Below, piece by piece: positions 1 to 7,896 of a stretch of DNA of 64,000 nt; position 1 is the first letter of the stretch, and each line of letters begins with the position of its first letter. The stretch lies in assembly GCF_022952855.1 (NCBI RefSeq), contig NZ_JALJDX010000219.1:62001-126000 (forward strand). Direction: 5' to 3'. Source of the DNA: Pseudomonas sp. RGM2987 (GTDB lineage: Bacteria > Pseudomonadota > Gammaproteobacteria > Pseudomonadales > Pseudomonadaceae). Made by a program: the position numbers and the translations under genes. The notes under the pieces were generated by a model, which did no database searches, was not told the origin of the DNA, and saw nothing but the letters and a program-made list of their open reading frames with translations.

Positions 1-56
1 AAGCACGCCTGACCGAGTATTTCCTACAGGACCGCGATTGGCTGGCGACGGCCTGA
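1..56 (+). CDS. hemF: Coproporphyrinogen III oxidase, C-terminal end (partial)
   Basis: Only the last 17 codons are in the window; they read ARLTEYFLQDRDWLATA and end at TGA 54-56. This matches the C-terminus of oxygen-dependent coproporphyrinogen III oxidase (heme synthesis), which lies directly upstream of aroE in Pseudomonas. The stop is 10 bases before the aroE start, suggesting co-transcription. The assignment rests on the short tail and on synteny. Confidence 0.75.
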   Translation, partial: ARLTEYFLQDRDWLATA

Positions 57-66
57 GGGGATGTCC

Positions 67-888
67 ATGGATCGCTACGTTGTCATGGGTAACCCGATCG
101 GCCACAGCAAGTCGCCGTTGATCCATCGCCTGTTCGCCGAACAGACCGGGCAGGCGCTGGACTACACCACGCTGCTGGCGCCCCTGGAAGATTTTTCCGG
201 TTGTGCGCAGGAATTTTTCCGTGAAGGTTGCGGGGCAAATGTCACGGTGCCGTTCAAGGAAGACGCCTACCGCCTGGCCGACAGCCTGACCGAGCGCGCG
301 CAGCGGGCCGGGGCGGTCAATACCTTGAGCAAACTGGCCGACGGTAGCCTGTTGGGTGATAACACCGATGGCGCCGGGCTGGTCCGCGACCTGACCGTCA
401 ACGCCGGCTTCAGCCTCAAGGGCAAGCGCATCCTGTTGCTGGGCGCCGGTGGTGCGGTGCGCGGCGCCCTGGAGCCGCTGCTGGCCGAAGGGCCGGCTTC
501 GGTGATCATCGCCAATCGCACAGTGGAAAAGGCCGAATTGCTCGCCGAACTGTTCGCCGACCTGGGCCCGGTCTCGGCCAGTGGCTTCGACTGGCTGCAA
601 GAGCCGGTGGACCTGATCATCAACGCCACGTCGGCCAGCCTGTCAGGGGATGTACCGCCGATTGCCGGAAGTTTGATTGAGCCCGGCAAGACGTTTTGCT
701 ACGACATGATGTATGGCAAGGAGCCTACGTCGTTCTGCCGCTGGGCCAGCGAACAAGGCGCCGCAGTGGCGATGGATGGCTTGGGGATGTTGGCTGAACA
801 GGCGGGCGAAGCGTTCTACCTGTGGCGCGGGGTGCGGCCGGATACGGCGCCGGTGTTGGCTGAGCTGCGTCGACAGCTAGCGCTATAA
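67..888 (+). CDS. aroE: Shikimate dehydrogenase (NADP+)
   Basis: AroE reduces 3-dehydroshikimate to shikimate in the cytosolic aromatic amino acid pathway. The N-terminal substrate site shows NPIGHSKSP (residues 9-17) and the conserved lysine in NVTVPFKE; GDNTDGAG contains the catalytic-site Asp. The NADP-binding loop GAGGAVRG is followed by NRTVEKA, whose Arg binds the 2'-phosphate. Length 273 aa is normal. An in-frame ATG at 61 exists, but the GAGGGG ribosome-binding site at 55-60 touches it and is well spaced from ATG 67, and MDRYVV matches Pseudomonas homologues. Confidence 0.95.
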   Translation: MDRYVVMGNPIGHSKSPLIHRLFAEQTGQALDYTTLLAPLEDFSGCAQEFFREGCGANVTVPFKEDAYRLADSLTERAQRAGAVNTLSKLADGSLLGDNTDGAGLVRDLTVNAGFSLKGKRILLLGAGGAVRGALEPLLAEGPASVIIANRTVEKAELLAELFADLGPVSASGFDWLQEPVDLIINATSASLSGDVPPIAGSLIEPGKTFCYDMMYGKEPTSFCRWASEQGAAVAMDGLGMLAEQAGEAFYLWRGVRPDTAPVLAELRRQLAL

Positions 889-890
889 AC

Positions 891-1000
891 GTGGCGAGGG
901 AGCTTGCTCCCGCTGGAGGGCGAAGCCCTCCTCAATAAACGGCGCCCTCAGTTTCTTGGGGGCCGCTGCGCAGCCCAGCGGGAGCAAGCTCCCTCGCCAC
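891..1000. repeat. REP doublet (GAGGGAGC class)
   Basis: Two perfectly complementary 26-base arms, beginning GTGGCGAGGGAGCTTGCTCC and ending CTCCCTCGCCAC, flank about 58 bases. A further partial arm (AGTAAGCTCCCTCGCTACAG) follows at 1001-1020. It lies between convergent aroE and the SulP gene and may act as an RNA-stabilising or terminator-like hairpin. Confidence 0.9.
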
Positions 1001-1046
1001 AGTAAGCTCCCTCGCTACAGGGGATTGTCTCAAGTCTTGAGAATGT

Positions 1047-2615
1047 TCAATCCTCAAAAAGAATCGGGCATTTCTCCGCGCCCTCCAGCTTCTTCAACTC
1101 CTCCACCACCTGCGGCCTGGCCCGGCGCAGGGTCAGGCTGCGGCCCTGGCTGCGCAGGCGCCGGGCTTCGTGGTGGAGCATTTCCACCCCGGAGTAATCG
1201 ATGAAGTTGATCTGCTGGGCGTCGATGACCACCTGTTGCCCCTGCAAGCGTTGCAGGCGCACTTGCAGGTAATGGCTGGCGCCGAAGAAGATCGAGCCGC
1301 CGACCCGCAGGATGTCTGCCTCGCCTTCGCGCAGATGTTGCACCCGGGGTTGCGAGGTGCGCTTGAGGTAGAAGAACAGCGACGCCAGCACACCGGCGTA
1401 GATCGCGGTTTGCAGTTCCAGCAGCAAGGTCGCCAGGCAGGTCAGGCCCATCACCATGAACTCTGAGCGGCTCACCCGATACAGAGCCCGGATGCCGCGA
1501 TGGTCCACCAGGCCCCAGGCGATCAGCAGAATGCTGCCGGCCATGGCCGGGATTGGGATGTGCGCGATCAGTTGCGCCCCAGCCACGGCAAACAACGCCA
1601 CCCACAACGCCGAGAACACCCCGGCCAATGGCGAGCAGGCCCCCGCTTCATAGCTCAGACCGGAACGGGTAAAGGAGCCGGCCGACAAGGATCCGGCGAA
1701 AAATCCTCCAACGAGATTGGAAAGTCCCTGCGCCCTCACCTCCTGGTTTGCATCGAGCAATTGCCCGGAACGTACCGAGAGCGAGCGGGCGATGGACAGG
1801 CTGGTCACCAGCCCGAGCATGCCCACCGCGACGGCGCCGGGCAGCAGGCGCAGGATCAGCTCCAGGTCCAGAGGCAGCGGCGTGAATGGCGGTAGGCGCC
1901 CGACAAAGGCGCTGACCAGCGCCACATGCCCGAACATCGCCGGCCACGCCCAGGCCACCAGACTGCTGATGACCAAGGTTATCAACAGGCTCGGCCAGCG
2001 CGGCAGCAGGCGCTTGAGCACCACACCCAGCACCAGCGTCCCCAACCCCAGCAGCAGCGAAGGGTTATCCACAGCCCCGATATGGTTGAGCAGCACCAGC
2101 AAGCCTTTCAGTGCAGTGGCCTCGTTCGGCAGGCTCAGGCCCAGCAGGTTCGGCAACTGCCCCAGGGCGATGACCACCGCCGCCCCCAGGGTGAAACCCA
2201 GCACCACCGAGTGCGAGACGAAATTCACCAGCGCGCCGAACCGCAACAGCCCCAGCAACCACTGGAAAATGCCCGCCAGCACCGTGAGCAACAGGATCAG
2301 CGTGACGTAATCCTGGGTAGCGGGAATAGCCAGGGGACTGACGCTGGCATACAGAACGATGGAGATCGCCGCCGTAGGCCCGCAGATCAGGTGCCACGAC
2401 GAACCCCACAGGCACGCGATCAGCACCGGCACAATCGCCGCGTACAAGCCATATTCCGGTGGCAGCCCGGCGATCAGGGCGTAGGCGATCGATTGCGGCA
2501 AGGCCAGGATCGCGCCACTCAGGCCGACGATAAGATCTCGCCCGACACTGGCCCGGGTCTGCCGGGGCAGCCAGCTCAGGAATGGGAAAAGTGAGTGGCG
2601 CGAAGGGATTGCCAT
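1047..2615 (-). CDS. SulP-family anion transporter with STAS domain
   Basis: A 522-aa inner-membrane carrier of the SulP/SLC26 family (sulfate, bicarbonate or other anion uptake). About 400 N-terminal residues form many hydrophobic helices, with family motifs LPQSIAYALIAGLPPEYGLY (about residues 40-59) and a Gly-rich stretch with SGLSYEAGA. The C-terminal STAS domain (about 420-510) contains VVIDAQQINFIDYSGVEML. A GAGG ribosome-binding site precedes the ATG. It neighbours the choline-sulfatase operon, where sulfate is released, so a sulfate role is plausible, but the substrate cannot be read from sequence. Confidence 0.88.
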   Translation of the reverse strand: MAIPSRHSLFPFLSWLPRQTRASVGRDLIVGLSGAILALPQSIAYALIAGLPPEYGLYAAIVPVLIACLWGSSWHLICGPTAAISIVLYASVSPLAIPATQDYVTLILLLTVLAGIFQWLLGLLRFGALVNFVSHSVVLGFTLGAAVVIALGQLPNLLGLSLPNEATALKGLLVLLNHIGAVDNPSLLLGLGTLVLGVVLKRLLPRWPSLLITLVISSLVAWAWPAMFGHVALVSAFVGRLPPFTPLPLDLELILRLLPGAVAVGMLGLVTSLSIARSLSVRSGQLLDANQEVRAQGLSNLVGGFFAGSLSAGSFTRSGLSYEAGACSPLAGVFSALWVALFAVAGAQLIAHIPIPAMAGSILLIAWGLVDHRGIRALYRVSRSEFMVMGLTCLATLLLELQTAIYAGVLASLFFYLKRTSQPRVQHLREGEADILRVGGSIFFGASHYLQVRLQRLQGQQVVIDAQQINFIDYSGVEMLHHEARRLRSQGRSLTLRRARPQVVEELKKLEGAEKCPILFED

Positions 2616-2668
2616 GGAGCCTCAAGGATGGGGTTTGGCGAAAGAGTAACAGGCGGCAAGGGCTTACT

Positions 2669-2775
2669 GTGGCGAGGGAGCTTGCTCCCGCTGGAGGGCG
2701 AAGCCCTCCCCAAACCCGAGCGCGCTGGTTCTTGGGGCCGCTGCGCAGCCCAGCGGGAGCAAGCTCCCTCGCCAC
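2669..2775. repeat. REP doublet (GAGGGAGC class)
   Basis: Inverted arms GTGGCGAGGGAGCTTGCTCC and the complementary CTCCCTCGCCAC end flank about 55 bases that include a second short palindrome (GGAGGGCGAAGCCCTCC). It sits between the SulP gene start and the end of the choline-binding protein gene. Confidence 0.9.
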
Positions 2776-2819
2776 AGTGGATCAAGCCAGACGTTGAGTA
2801 GACGGCTTGAGCTCGGGCC

Positions 2820-3740
2820 TCAGAGCTTGGCCTTCACCGCCGCCAACGCATCCTTGCCATCGACGGTCTGCACGCCGTCCAGCCATTTATCCAGCACCGC
2901 CGGGTTGGCCTTGATCCAGGCCTTGGCCGCGTCGGCGTTGCTGACTTTCTTGTTCACCACCTCGGACATGATGCTGTTTTCCATTTCCTGGGTGAAGCTC
3001 AGGTTGGTCAGCAGCTTGCCGACGTTCGGGCAGGCCTGTGCATAACCTTTGCGAGTCAGGGTGTAGACGCTGCCGGTGTCGCCGAAGTATTTCTCGCCGC
3101 CCTTGAGGTAGTGCATTTTCAGCTGCACGTTCATCGGGTGCGGGGTCCAGCCGAGGAAGGTCACGAATTTCTGTTTCTTCACCGCCCGGGAGACTTCCGC
3201 CAGCATCGCCTGCTCGCTGGACTCCACCAGTTTCCACTCGCCCATGCCGAAATCGTTGGTCTTGATGATTTCTTTCAAAGACAGGTTGGCTGGGGCGCCC
3301 GAGCCGATGCCGTAGATTTTTTTCTCGAATTTGTCGGCGAATTTGTTCAGGTCGGCAAAGTTATGCACACCCGCGTCCCAGACATAGTCCGGAACCGCCA
3401 GGGTGAATTCGGTGCCATCGAGGTTCTTGGCCAACTGGGTGACGTCGCCATTGGCAACGAATTTATCGTAGAAGCCCTGCTGCGCCGGCATCCAGTTGCC
3501 CAGGAACACGTCCACCTGCCCATCCTTCAGGCCACCGAAGGTGATCGGCACCGCCAGGGTGTCGACCTTGGCCTTGTAGCCCATCCCATCCAGCAGGAAA
3601 CCGGTAATGGCGTTGGTCGCCGCGATGTCGCTCCAGCCCGGGTCGGCCATCTTCACCGTTTCGCAGCTCTGCTCGGCCCACGCCGAAACACTGCTCAATG
3701 CCAGCAGCCCGGCGGCCAGTACTGTGGATAACTTTTGCAT
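2820..3740 (-). CDS. choX: Choline/betaine ABC transporter substrate-binding protein
   Basis: A 306-aa periplasmic OpuAC/ChoX-type binding protein. The signal peptide (about 1-22, cut after AWA) is followed by the mature start EQSCETVKMADPGWSD, and the body has the Trp/Tyr-rich composition of quaternary-amine binding pockets. GGGGA lies 6-7 bases before the ATG. It starts 15 bases after betC ends, so the two are probably one transcript. No permease or ATPase gene is adjacent. Orphan binding proteins of this type are known in pseudomonads to share the CbcWV core transporter, which is my inference here. Ligand could be choline or betaine. Confidence 0.85.
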   Translation of the reverse strand: MQKLSTVLAAGLLALSSVSAWAEQSCETVKMADPGWSDIAATNAITGFLLDGMGYKAKVDTLAVPITFGGLKDGQVDVFLGNWMPAQQGFYDKFVANGDVTQLAKNLDGTEFTLAVPDYVWDAGVHNFADLNKFADKFEKKIYGIGSGAPANLSLKEIIKTNDFGMGEWKLVESSEQAMLAEVSRAVKKQKFVTFLGWTPHPMNVQLKMHYLKGGEKYFGDTGSVYTLTRKGYAQACPNVGKLLTNLSFTQEMENSIMSEVVNKKVSNADAAKAWIKANPAVLDKWLDGVQTVDGKDALAAVKAKL

Positions 3741-3755
3741 GTGCTTCCCCTTACG

Positions 3756-5270
3756 TTATTGGTGTTGGCAGGGTTGTGGATAACGGGCCTTGCGCTCCAG
3801 ATCATCGAGGTCGATGTGGTTACGCATGTACTGCTGACTGGCGTCAACCAACGGCTGGTGATCCCAGCTCTTGAGTTTGCCCAGGGTCAGCGCCTGGGCG
3901 ACAAAACGGCGGCGTCGCTGGCTGGCGAGCACCTGTTGGTGAATGGTCGGGATGTCCCATTTGGCCCGCGCTTCGGCGAGAAAATCCCTGAACAGTTGCT
4001 GATGTTCGGCGGACCGGCTCAGGTCTTCCAGCTCCTTGGGATCGTTGCGCACGTCGAACAACAGGCACGGGTCGTCCTCGCTGTAGATGAATTTCCACGG
4101 ACCACGACGGATCATCATCAATGGGCTGATGGTGCCTTCGGCCATGTATTCGCCGAAGACTTCGTCGTGCCCGCCCTGCCCTTGCAGATGCGGCACCAAG
4201 GACCGGCCATCCAGCGGCAAGCCCGGCTCCAGCGTGCCGCCCGCCAGTTCCACCAGGGTCGGCAGCAAGTCGGCGGTGGACACCGAGGCGCTGACCCGGC
4301 CACTGGCGAACTGCCCCGGTGCGCTGATCAGCAGCGGCACCCGAGCGGCCATCTCGAACCAGTGCATTTTGTACCAGAGGCCTTTTTCACCGAGCATGTC
4401 CCCGTGATCGCCGGAGAACACAATAATCGTATCGTCCAGCAGACCGGTGTCTTCCAGGGTTTGCAGCAGCTTGCCGATGTTGCTGTCGATGTAGCTGCAA
4501 GCGCCGAAATACGCTCGGCGTGCGTCACGGATCTTATCCACAGGCAGTGGCTTTTCCCACAGGTCGTAAACTTTCAGCAGACGCTGGGAATGCGGATCGA
4601 GCTCGGTTTGCGCCGGGGTGTGCGGCAGCGCAATGTCGTTGTCGTCGTACAGGTCCCAGAAGGTCTTGGGGATGGTGTACGGGTCGTGTGGGTGAGTCAT
4701 CGACACCGTCAGGCAGAACGGCTGGTCGCCGTCCTCGCGGATGTGATCGAACAGGTATTGCTGGGCCTTGAACACCACCTCTTCGTCGAAATCCAGCTGG
4801 TTGGTGCGCACGCAGGGCCCGGCCTGCAACACCGAGGACATGTTGTGATACCAGCTCGGCCGCACATCCGGCTCGTCCCAGTTCACCGCCCAGCCGTAGT
4901 CGGCCGGGTAGATATCGCTGGTCAGGCGTTCTTCGTAGCCGTGCAACTGGTCGGGGCCGCAAAAGTGCATCTTGCCGGACAACGCCGTGCGATAGCCGAG
5001 ACGGCGCAGGTAGTGAGCGTACGTCGGCACGTCCCCCGGGAAATCCGCCGCGTTATCGTAGGCGCCGATCTTGCTGGGCAACTGACCGCTGACCAGGGTG
5101 AAACGCGACGGTGCGCACAGCGGGCTGTTGCAATAGGCGGCGTCGAACACCACGCCCTGCTCGGCCAGGCGCGTCAGGTTCGGCAGCTTGATCGGCGAAG
5201 GGCCGTAGATCGGCAACATTGGCGCGGCCATCTGATCGGCCATGATGAAAAGAATGTTCTTGCGCTTCAT
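3756..5270 (-). CDS. betC: Choline-sulfatase
   Basis: Hydrolyses choline-O-sulfate to choline and sulfate, feeding glycine-betaine synthesis and sulfur nutrition. The type I sulfatase signature CAPSR starts at Cys52, the residue converted to formylglycine. Metal-site features NILFIMADQ and FSGDHGDMLGE are present. The last about 60 residues carry the extra C-terminal segment of choline sulfatases. Length 504 aa is typical. An upstream in-frame ATG (5288) adds six residues; I prefer MKRKN because it fits homologues, though neither start has a strong ribosome-binding site. Transcribed towards choX and divergent from a LysR gene. Confidence 0.92.
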   Translation of the reverse strand: MKRKNILFIMADQMAAPMLPIYGPSPIKLPNLTRLAEQGVVFDAAYCNSPLCAPSRFTLVSGQLPSKIGAYDNAADFPGDVPTYAHYLRRLGYRTALSGKMHFCGPDQLHGYEERLTSDIYPADYGWAVNWDEPDVRPSWYHNMSSVLQAGPCVRTNQLDFDEEVVFKAQQYLFDHIREDGDQPFCLTVSMTHPHDPYTIPKTFWDLYDDNDIALPHTPAQTELDPHSQRLLKVYDLWEKPLPVDKIRDARRAYFGACSYIDSNIGKLLQTLEDTGLLDDTIIVFSGDHGDMLGEKGLWYKMHWFEMAARVPLLISAPGQFASGRVSASVSTADLLPTLVELAGGTLEPGLPLDGRSLVPHLQGQGGHDEVFGEYMAEGTISPLMMIRRGPWKFIYSEDDPCLLFDVRNDPKELEDLSRSAEHQQLFRDFLAEARAKWDIPTIHQQVLASQRRRRFVAQALTLGKLKSWDHQPLVDASQQYMRNHIDLDDLERKARYPQPCQHQ

Positions 5271-5329
5271 GTAATCGCGGCATTCCATAGTAGGCAGTTA
5301 TGCGAGATTGCTGCGATCGAGCATGTAGC

Positions 5330-5344
5330 CCCCAGGTATTGGGG
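5330..5344. promoter_or_regulatory. Inverted repeat between betC and its LysR regulator
   Basis: CCCCAGGTATTGGGG has complementary CCCCA/TGGGG arms in the 114-base divergent promoter region. It is a good candidate operator for the adjacent LysR protein, though not verified against the T-N11-A rule. Confidence 0.45.
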
Positions 5345-5384
5345 TAAAGCCCATGCAGGATAATGACTAGGATAAGCACAGCTT

Positions 5385-6335
5385 ATGTATGACGCCTTGG
5401 GTGACCTGTCCCTCGAACTGTTCCGCGCCTTCGAATCGGCGGCCCGCCAGCAGAGTTTTACGGCAGCGGCGATTGAGCTGGGCACCACGCAGCCCGCCAT
5501 CAGCCAGCAGATCAAGCGCCTGGAAGAACAACTGGGCACCCGCTTGTTCGATCGCATCTATCGCGGCATCGAACTGACCGAGGCCGGGTCGATCCTGTTC
5601 GAGCAGGTGCAGGCCGGTTTGCAATGCATCGATGCAGGCCTGAGCGCAATCTCTGCCCAACAGCAGCATGAAGTGCTGCAGGTCGCTACGGATTTTGCTT
5701 TTGCTGCCTATTGGCTGATGCCGCGACTACACAGGTTTCATGCGGCCAACCCGCAGGTGGACGTTAGCCTGGTGACGGGTGAACGCAACCACAACATGCT
5801 GCGCACCGATATCGACGTTGCCGTGCTGTTCGGCGATGGTCGCTTCAAACAAGGTGAAAGTCGCTGGCTGTTCAGCGAAGAAGTATTTCCGGTCTGTAGC
5901 CCGCTGCTGCTCAAGGAGCGCCCGCAGCCCCTGCCCGCCCAGGCCTTGGCGGAGTTCCCGTTGCTGCATTTACGAGCCGGCAACGGCAGCAGTTGGTTCG
6001 ACTGGAGCGGTGTGTTTCGCGAGCTGGGCATCACCTCGCCCCCAGCGCCGGGGCAGTTGCGTTTCGATAACTACACGCTGCTGATTCAGGCCGCGATTGG
6101 CGGCCAAGGCGTCGCCATTGGCTGGCGGCACCTTGTGGATAACTTATTGGCCCAAGGGCTGCTATGTCGGCCGATCAGCGAAACCGTGCTGTCGCGGCTG
6201 GGCTATTACGTGGTTCTGCCGCAGCGTAAAAGGCGTGGGGCGTTGATCCGGCAGTTCGTGGACTGGTTGATGGAGGAACAGGCCAACAGTGCCGAGTCGT
6301 TGACGGGGCTGCCGCTGCCATCCATTGCTGTTTGA
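5385..6335 (+). CDS. LysR-family regulator of choline-sulfate utilisation
   Basis: A 316-aa LysR-type regulator. The N-terminal winged helix-turn-helix (about residues 8-67) contains SFTAAAIELGTTQPAISQQI and LGTRLFDR; the rest is a periplasmic-binding-like effector domain (about 90-300). It is divergent from betC with 114 bases between start codons, the classic arrangement for a LysR regulator and its target, and the same gene pair occurs in P. aeruginosa. The likely inducer is choline sulfate or choline (inference). Confidence 0.88.
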   Translation: MYDALGDLSLELFRAFESAARQQSFTAAAIELGTTQPAISQQIKRLEEQLGTRLFDRIYRGIELTEAGSILFEQVQAGLQCIDAGLSAISAQQQHEVLQVATDFAFAAYWLMPRLHRFHAANPQVDVSLVTGERNHNMLRTDIDVAVLFGDGRFKQGESRWLFSEEVFPVCSPLLLKERPQPLPAQALAEFPLLHLRAGNGSSWFDWSGVFRELGITSPPAPGQLRFDNYTLLIQAAIGGQGVAIGWRHLVDNLLAQGLLCRPISETVLSRLGYYVVLPQRKRRGALIRQFVDWLMEEQANSAESLTGLPLPSIAV

Positions 6336-6337
6336 CT

Positions 6338-6415
6338 GTGGCGAGGGAGCTTGCTCCCGCTGGGCTGCGTAGCGGCCCTCGCTTTCTGCGGAGCGGGAGC
6401 AAGCTCCCTCGCCAC
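6338..6415. repeat. REP doublet, short spacer
   Basis: GTGGCGAGGGAGCTTGCTCC and its complement flank a short spacer. It starts 3 bases after the LysR stop codon and separates convergent genes. Confidence 0.88.
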
Positions 6416-6431
6416 AAGATTTACGCAGCCG

Positions 6432-7091
6432 TCAGGTGGCTGGCACGAAACTCACATGCTGCCCCACGTGCAGGTTCAGCCGTAGCTCATCGGCGATGCC
6501 GACTGCCACCCGGTTGAGCCGTTCCAGGGCTTCGGCCATGCCGGACTCCAGGCTGGTGCTGACCTGGCTGAAATGCTCGATGCCCAGGCCGGGTGTGGCG
6601 TAGGGGGCGTTGATCAGGGTCCATTGCAGGGTGCTGTTCTTCAGCGCATCGAGCACTTCTTCAGCGGCGTGGCGCTGCAAGTCATCGTCGCCCTGCTCTT
6701 CATCGAGCACCGCAAAATCCCCAATCAGGAACAACCGGGAAACCTTCACCGCCTCCATCCCGGCGATCAACGCGTCCACCGCCAGCACCTGCTCCACGGG
6801 CCCGGGGATCAGCGTGCGCTCCACCTGTTCACTGCTCATCGGCAACCCCGGCGCGTTCAGCAGACACACCACGGCGCTGGCACCGGCCACGCTTTGCTTG
6901 ACCCGCTCGGGATCGAAGAGGTCGCCGGTCTTGGTGCGCAGGCCCGGGCGCGGGGCCAGGGCCGTGAGGTCGTCAAGGATGGCAATGATTTCATGCTGAC
7001 GCCGCAGCATCTCAGCCATCAATGCACTGCCGAGGCTGCTCATGGCACCATAAAGCACCACTTTGATCACCGGGGTTTCGGCATTTTTCAT
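6432..7091 (-). CDS. NAD(P)-binding NmrA/epimerase-like protein
   Basis: A 219-aa Rossmann-fold protein. The N-terminal beta strand and glycine loop read VVLYGAMSSLGSALM (about 11-25), a variant of GxxGxxG. GDLFDPERV and VVCLLNAPG follow the pattern of NAD(P)H-binding atypical short-chain dehydrogenases (NmrA/NAD-dependent epimerase-like). AAGGA precedes the ATG. No substrate can be inferred, and a redox-sensor role is as likely as catalysis. It is divergent from the DOPA-dioxygenase-family gene. Confidence 0.7.
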   Translation of the reverse strand: MKNAETPVIKVVLYGAMSSLGSALMAEMLRRQHEIIAILDDLTALAPRPGLRTKTGDLFDPERVKQSVAGASAVVCLLNAPGLPMSSEQVERTLIPGPVEQVLAVDALIAGMEAVKVSRLFLIGDFAVLDEEQGDDDLQRHAAEEVLDALKNSTLQWTLINAPYATPGLGIEHFSQVSTSLESGMAEALERLNRVAVGIADELRLNLHVGQHVSFVPAT

Positions 7092-7177
7092 GGCTGTTTT
7101 CCTTTTTATTCCCGCGTATAAGCCCTCTGACCCGCGGGAATCGGATAGGGTTCGGCTAGATTGACGGGGAGTGACAC

Positions 7178-7504
7178 ATGCAGCGGATCAAGGGCTACCA
7201 CGCCCACGTGTATTTCAACGCCGAGACCATCGACCAGGCGCGGGCGCTGTGCGAGGCGGCCGCGCAACTGTTCCCGCTGAAAATGGGCCGCGTCCACCAG
7301 CGCCCGGTCGGCCCGCACCCGGACTGGAGCTGCCAGCTGGCATTCGATCCGCAGTACATCGGCGTGGTCCTGCCGTGGCTGGCGCTCAATCGCAAAGGGC
7401 TGGTGGTTTTCCTGCATCCGGACACCGGCGACGACCTGCTGGATCACACCGAGCATGCGATCTGGATGGGCGCGATGCGGCCGTTGGATCTTTCGGGGTT
7501 CTAG
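7178..7504 (+). CDS. DOPA 4,5-dioxygenase family protein
   Basis: A 108-aa protein matching the small DOPA 4,5-dioxygenase family: HAHVYF near the N-terminus (His residues 8 and 10), HPDWSCQL in the middle and VVFLHPDTGDDLLDHTEHAIW near the end, with His residues placed as in the proposed metal site. GGGGAG lies 7 bases before the ATG. The family is widespread in bacteria and its true substrate is usually unknown. Confidence 0.8.
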   Translation: MQRIKGYHAHVYFNAETIDQARALCEAAAQLFPLKMGRVHQRPVGPHPDWSCQLAFDPQYIGVVLPWLALNRKGLVVFLHPDTGDDLLDHTEHAIWMGAMRPLDLSGF

Positions 7505-7518
7505 CAACAGCAGCTGTT

Positions 7519-7608
7519 GTGGCGAGGGAGCTTGCTCCCGCTGGGCTACGCAGTAGCCCCAAAACAAGGGCCGCTTCGCGCCCCAGCGGGAGCAAGCTCC
7601 CTCGCCAC
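7519..7608. repeat. REP doublet (GAGGGAGC class)
   Basis: Arms GTGGCGAGGGAGCTTGCTCC and complement, beginning 15 bases after the DOPA-dioxygenase-family stop codon. The spacer differs from the other copies. Confidence 0.9.
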
Positions 7609-7760
7609 GGGTTCGCCACACCTGCGAATCATGACACTTACCGATTGACCGCTGGTGCGCCAGCGAAAGCTGGCTGAAAGCTTGCGCGATTAGGATCACC
7701 TCACTACCGGCACAAGACCGGTGGCCAGAAACGGATTTCCACATCCTGCTTGGCCCTTTT

Positions 7761-7774
7761 AACAACAACAATGG
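7761..7774 (+). promoter_or_regulatory. A-rich catabolite activity motif (Crc/Hfq type) in the citrate carrier leader
   Basis: AACAACAACAATGG matches the AANAANAA target that Hfq binds with Crc in Pseudomonas catabolite repression. It lies 123 bases before the citrate carrier ATG and directly abuts an ATG that opens a short upstream ORF. Confidence 0.5.
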
Positions 7775-7848
7775 TGATTCTGATGTCCGCTTCCTACCTC
7801 GTCGCACCCACTCCATTCGTCCGTCCCGCGTTTTTCGTCCTGCGCTGA
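7771..7848 (+). CDS. Possible 25-residue leader peptide ORF
   Basis: ATG at 7771 opens MVILMSASYLVAPTPF... and closes at TGA 7846-7848; an internal in-frame ATG at 7783 would give 21 residues. Neither has a clear ribosome-binding site, but the A-rich motif lies immediately upstream. It may be a regulatory upstream ORF for the citrate carrier or chance. Confidence 0.3.
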   Translation: MVILMSASYLVAPTPFVRPAFFVLR

Positions 7849-7896
7849 CCTGCCCGGTTCGCCTCAGCCCGCCGCGCCACGCCTGGAGTATTTCCT

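Noticed and set aside
3735..5363. 542-codon plus-strand open frame opposite betC
   Set aside because: It is antisense to a clear sulfatase, has no domain and arises from GC-rich codon bias.
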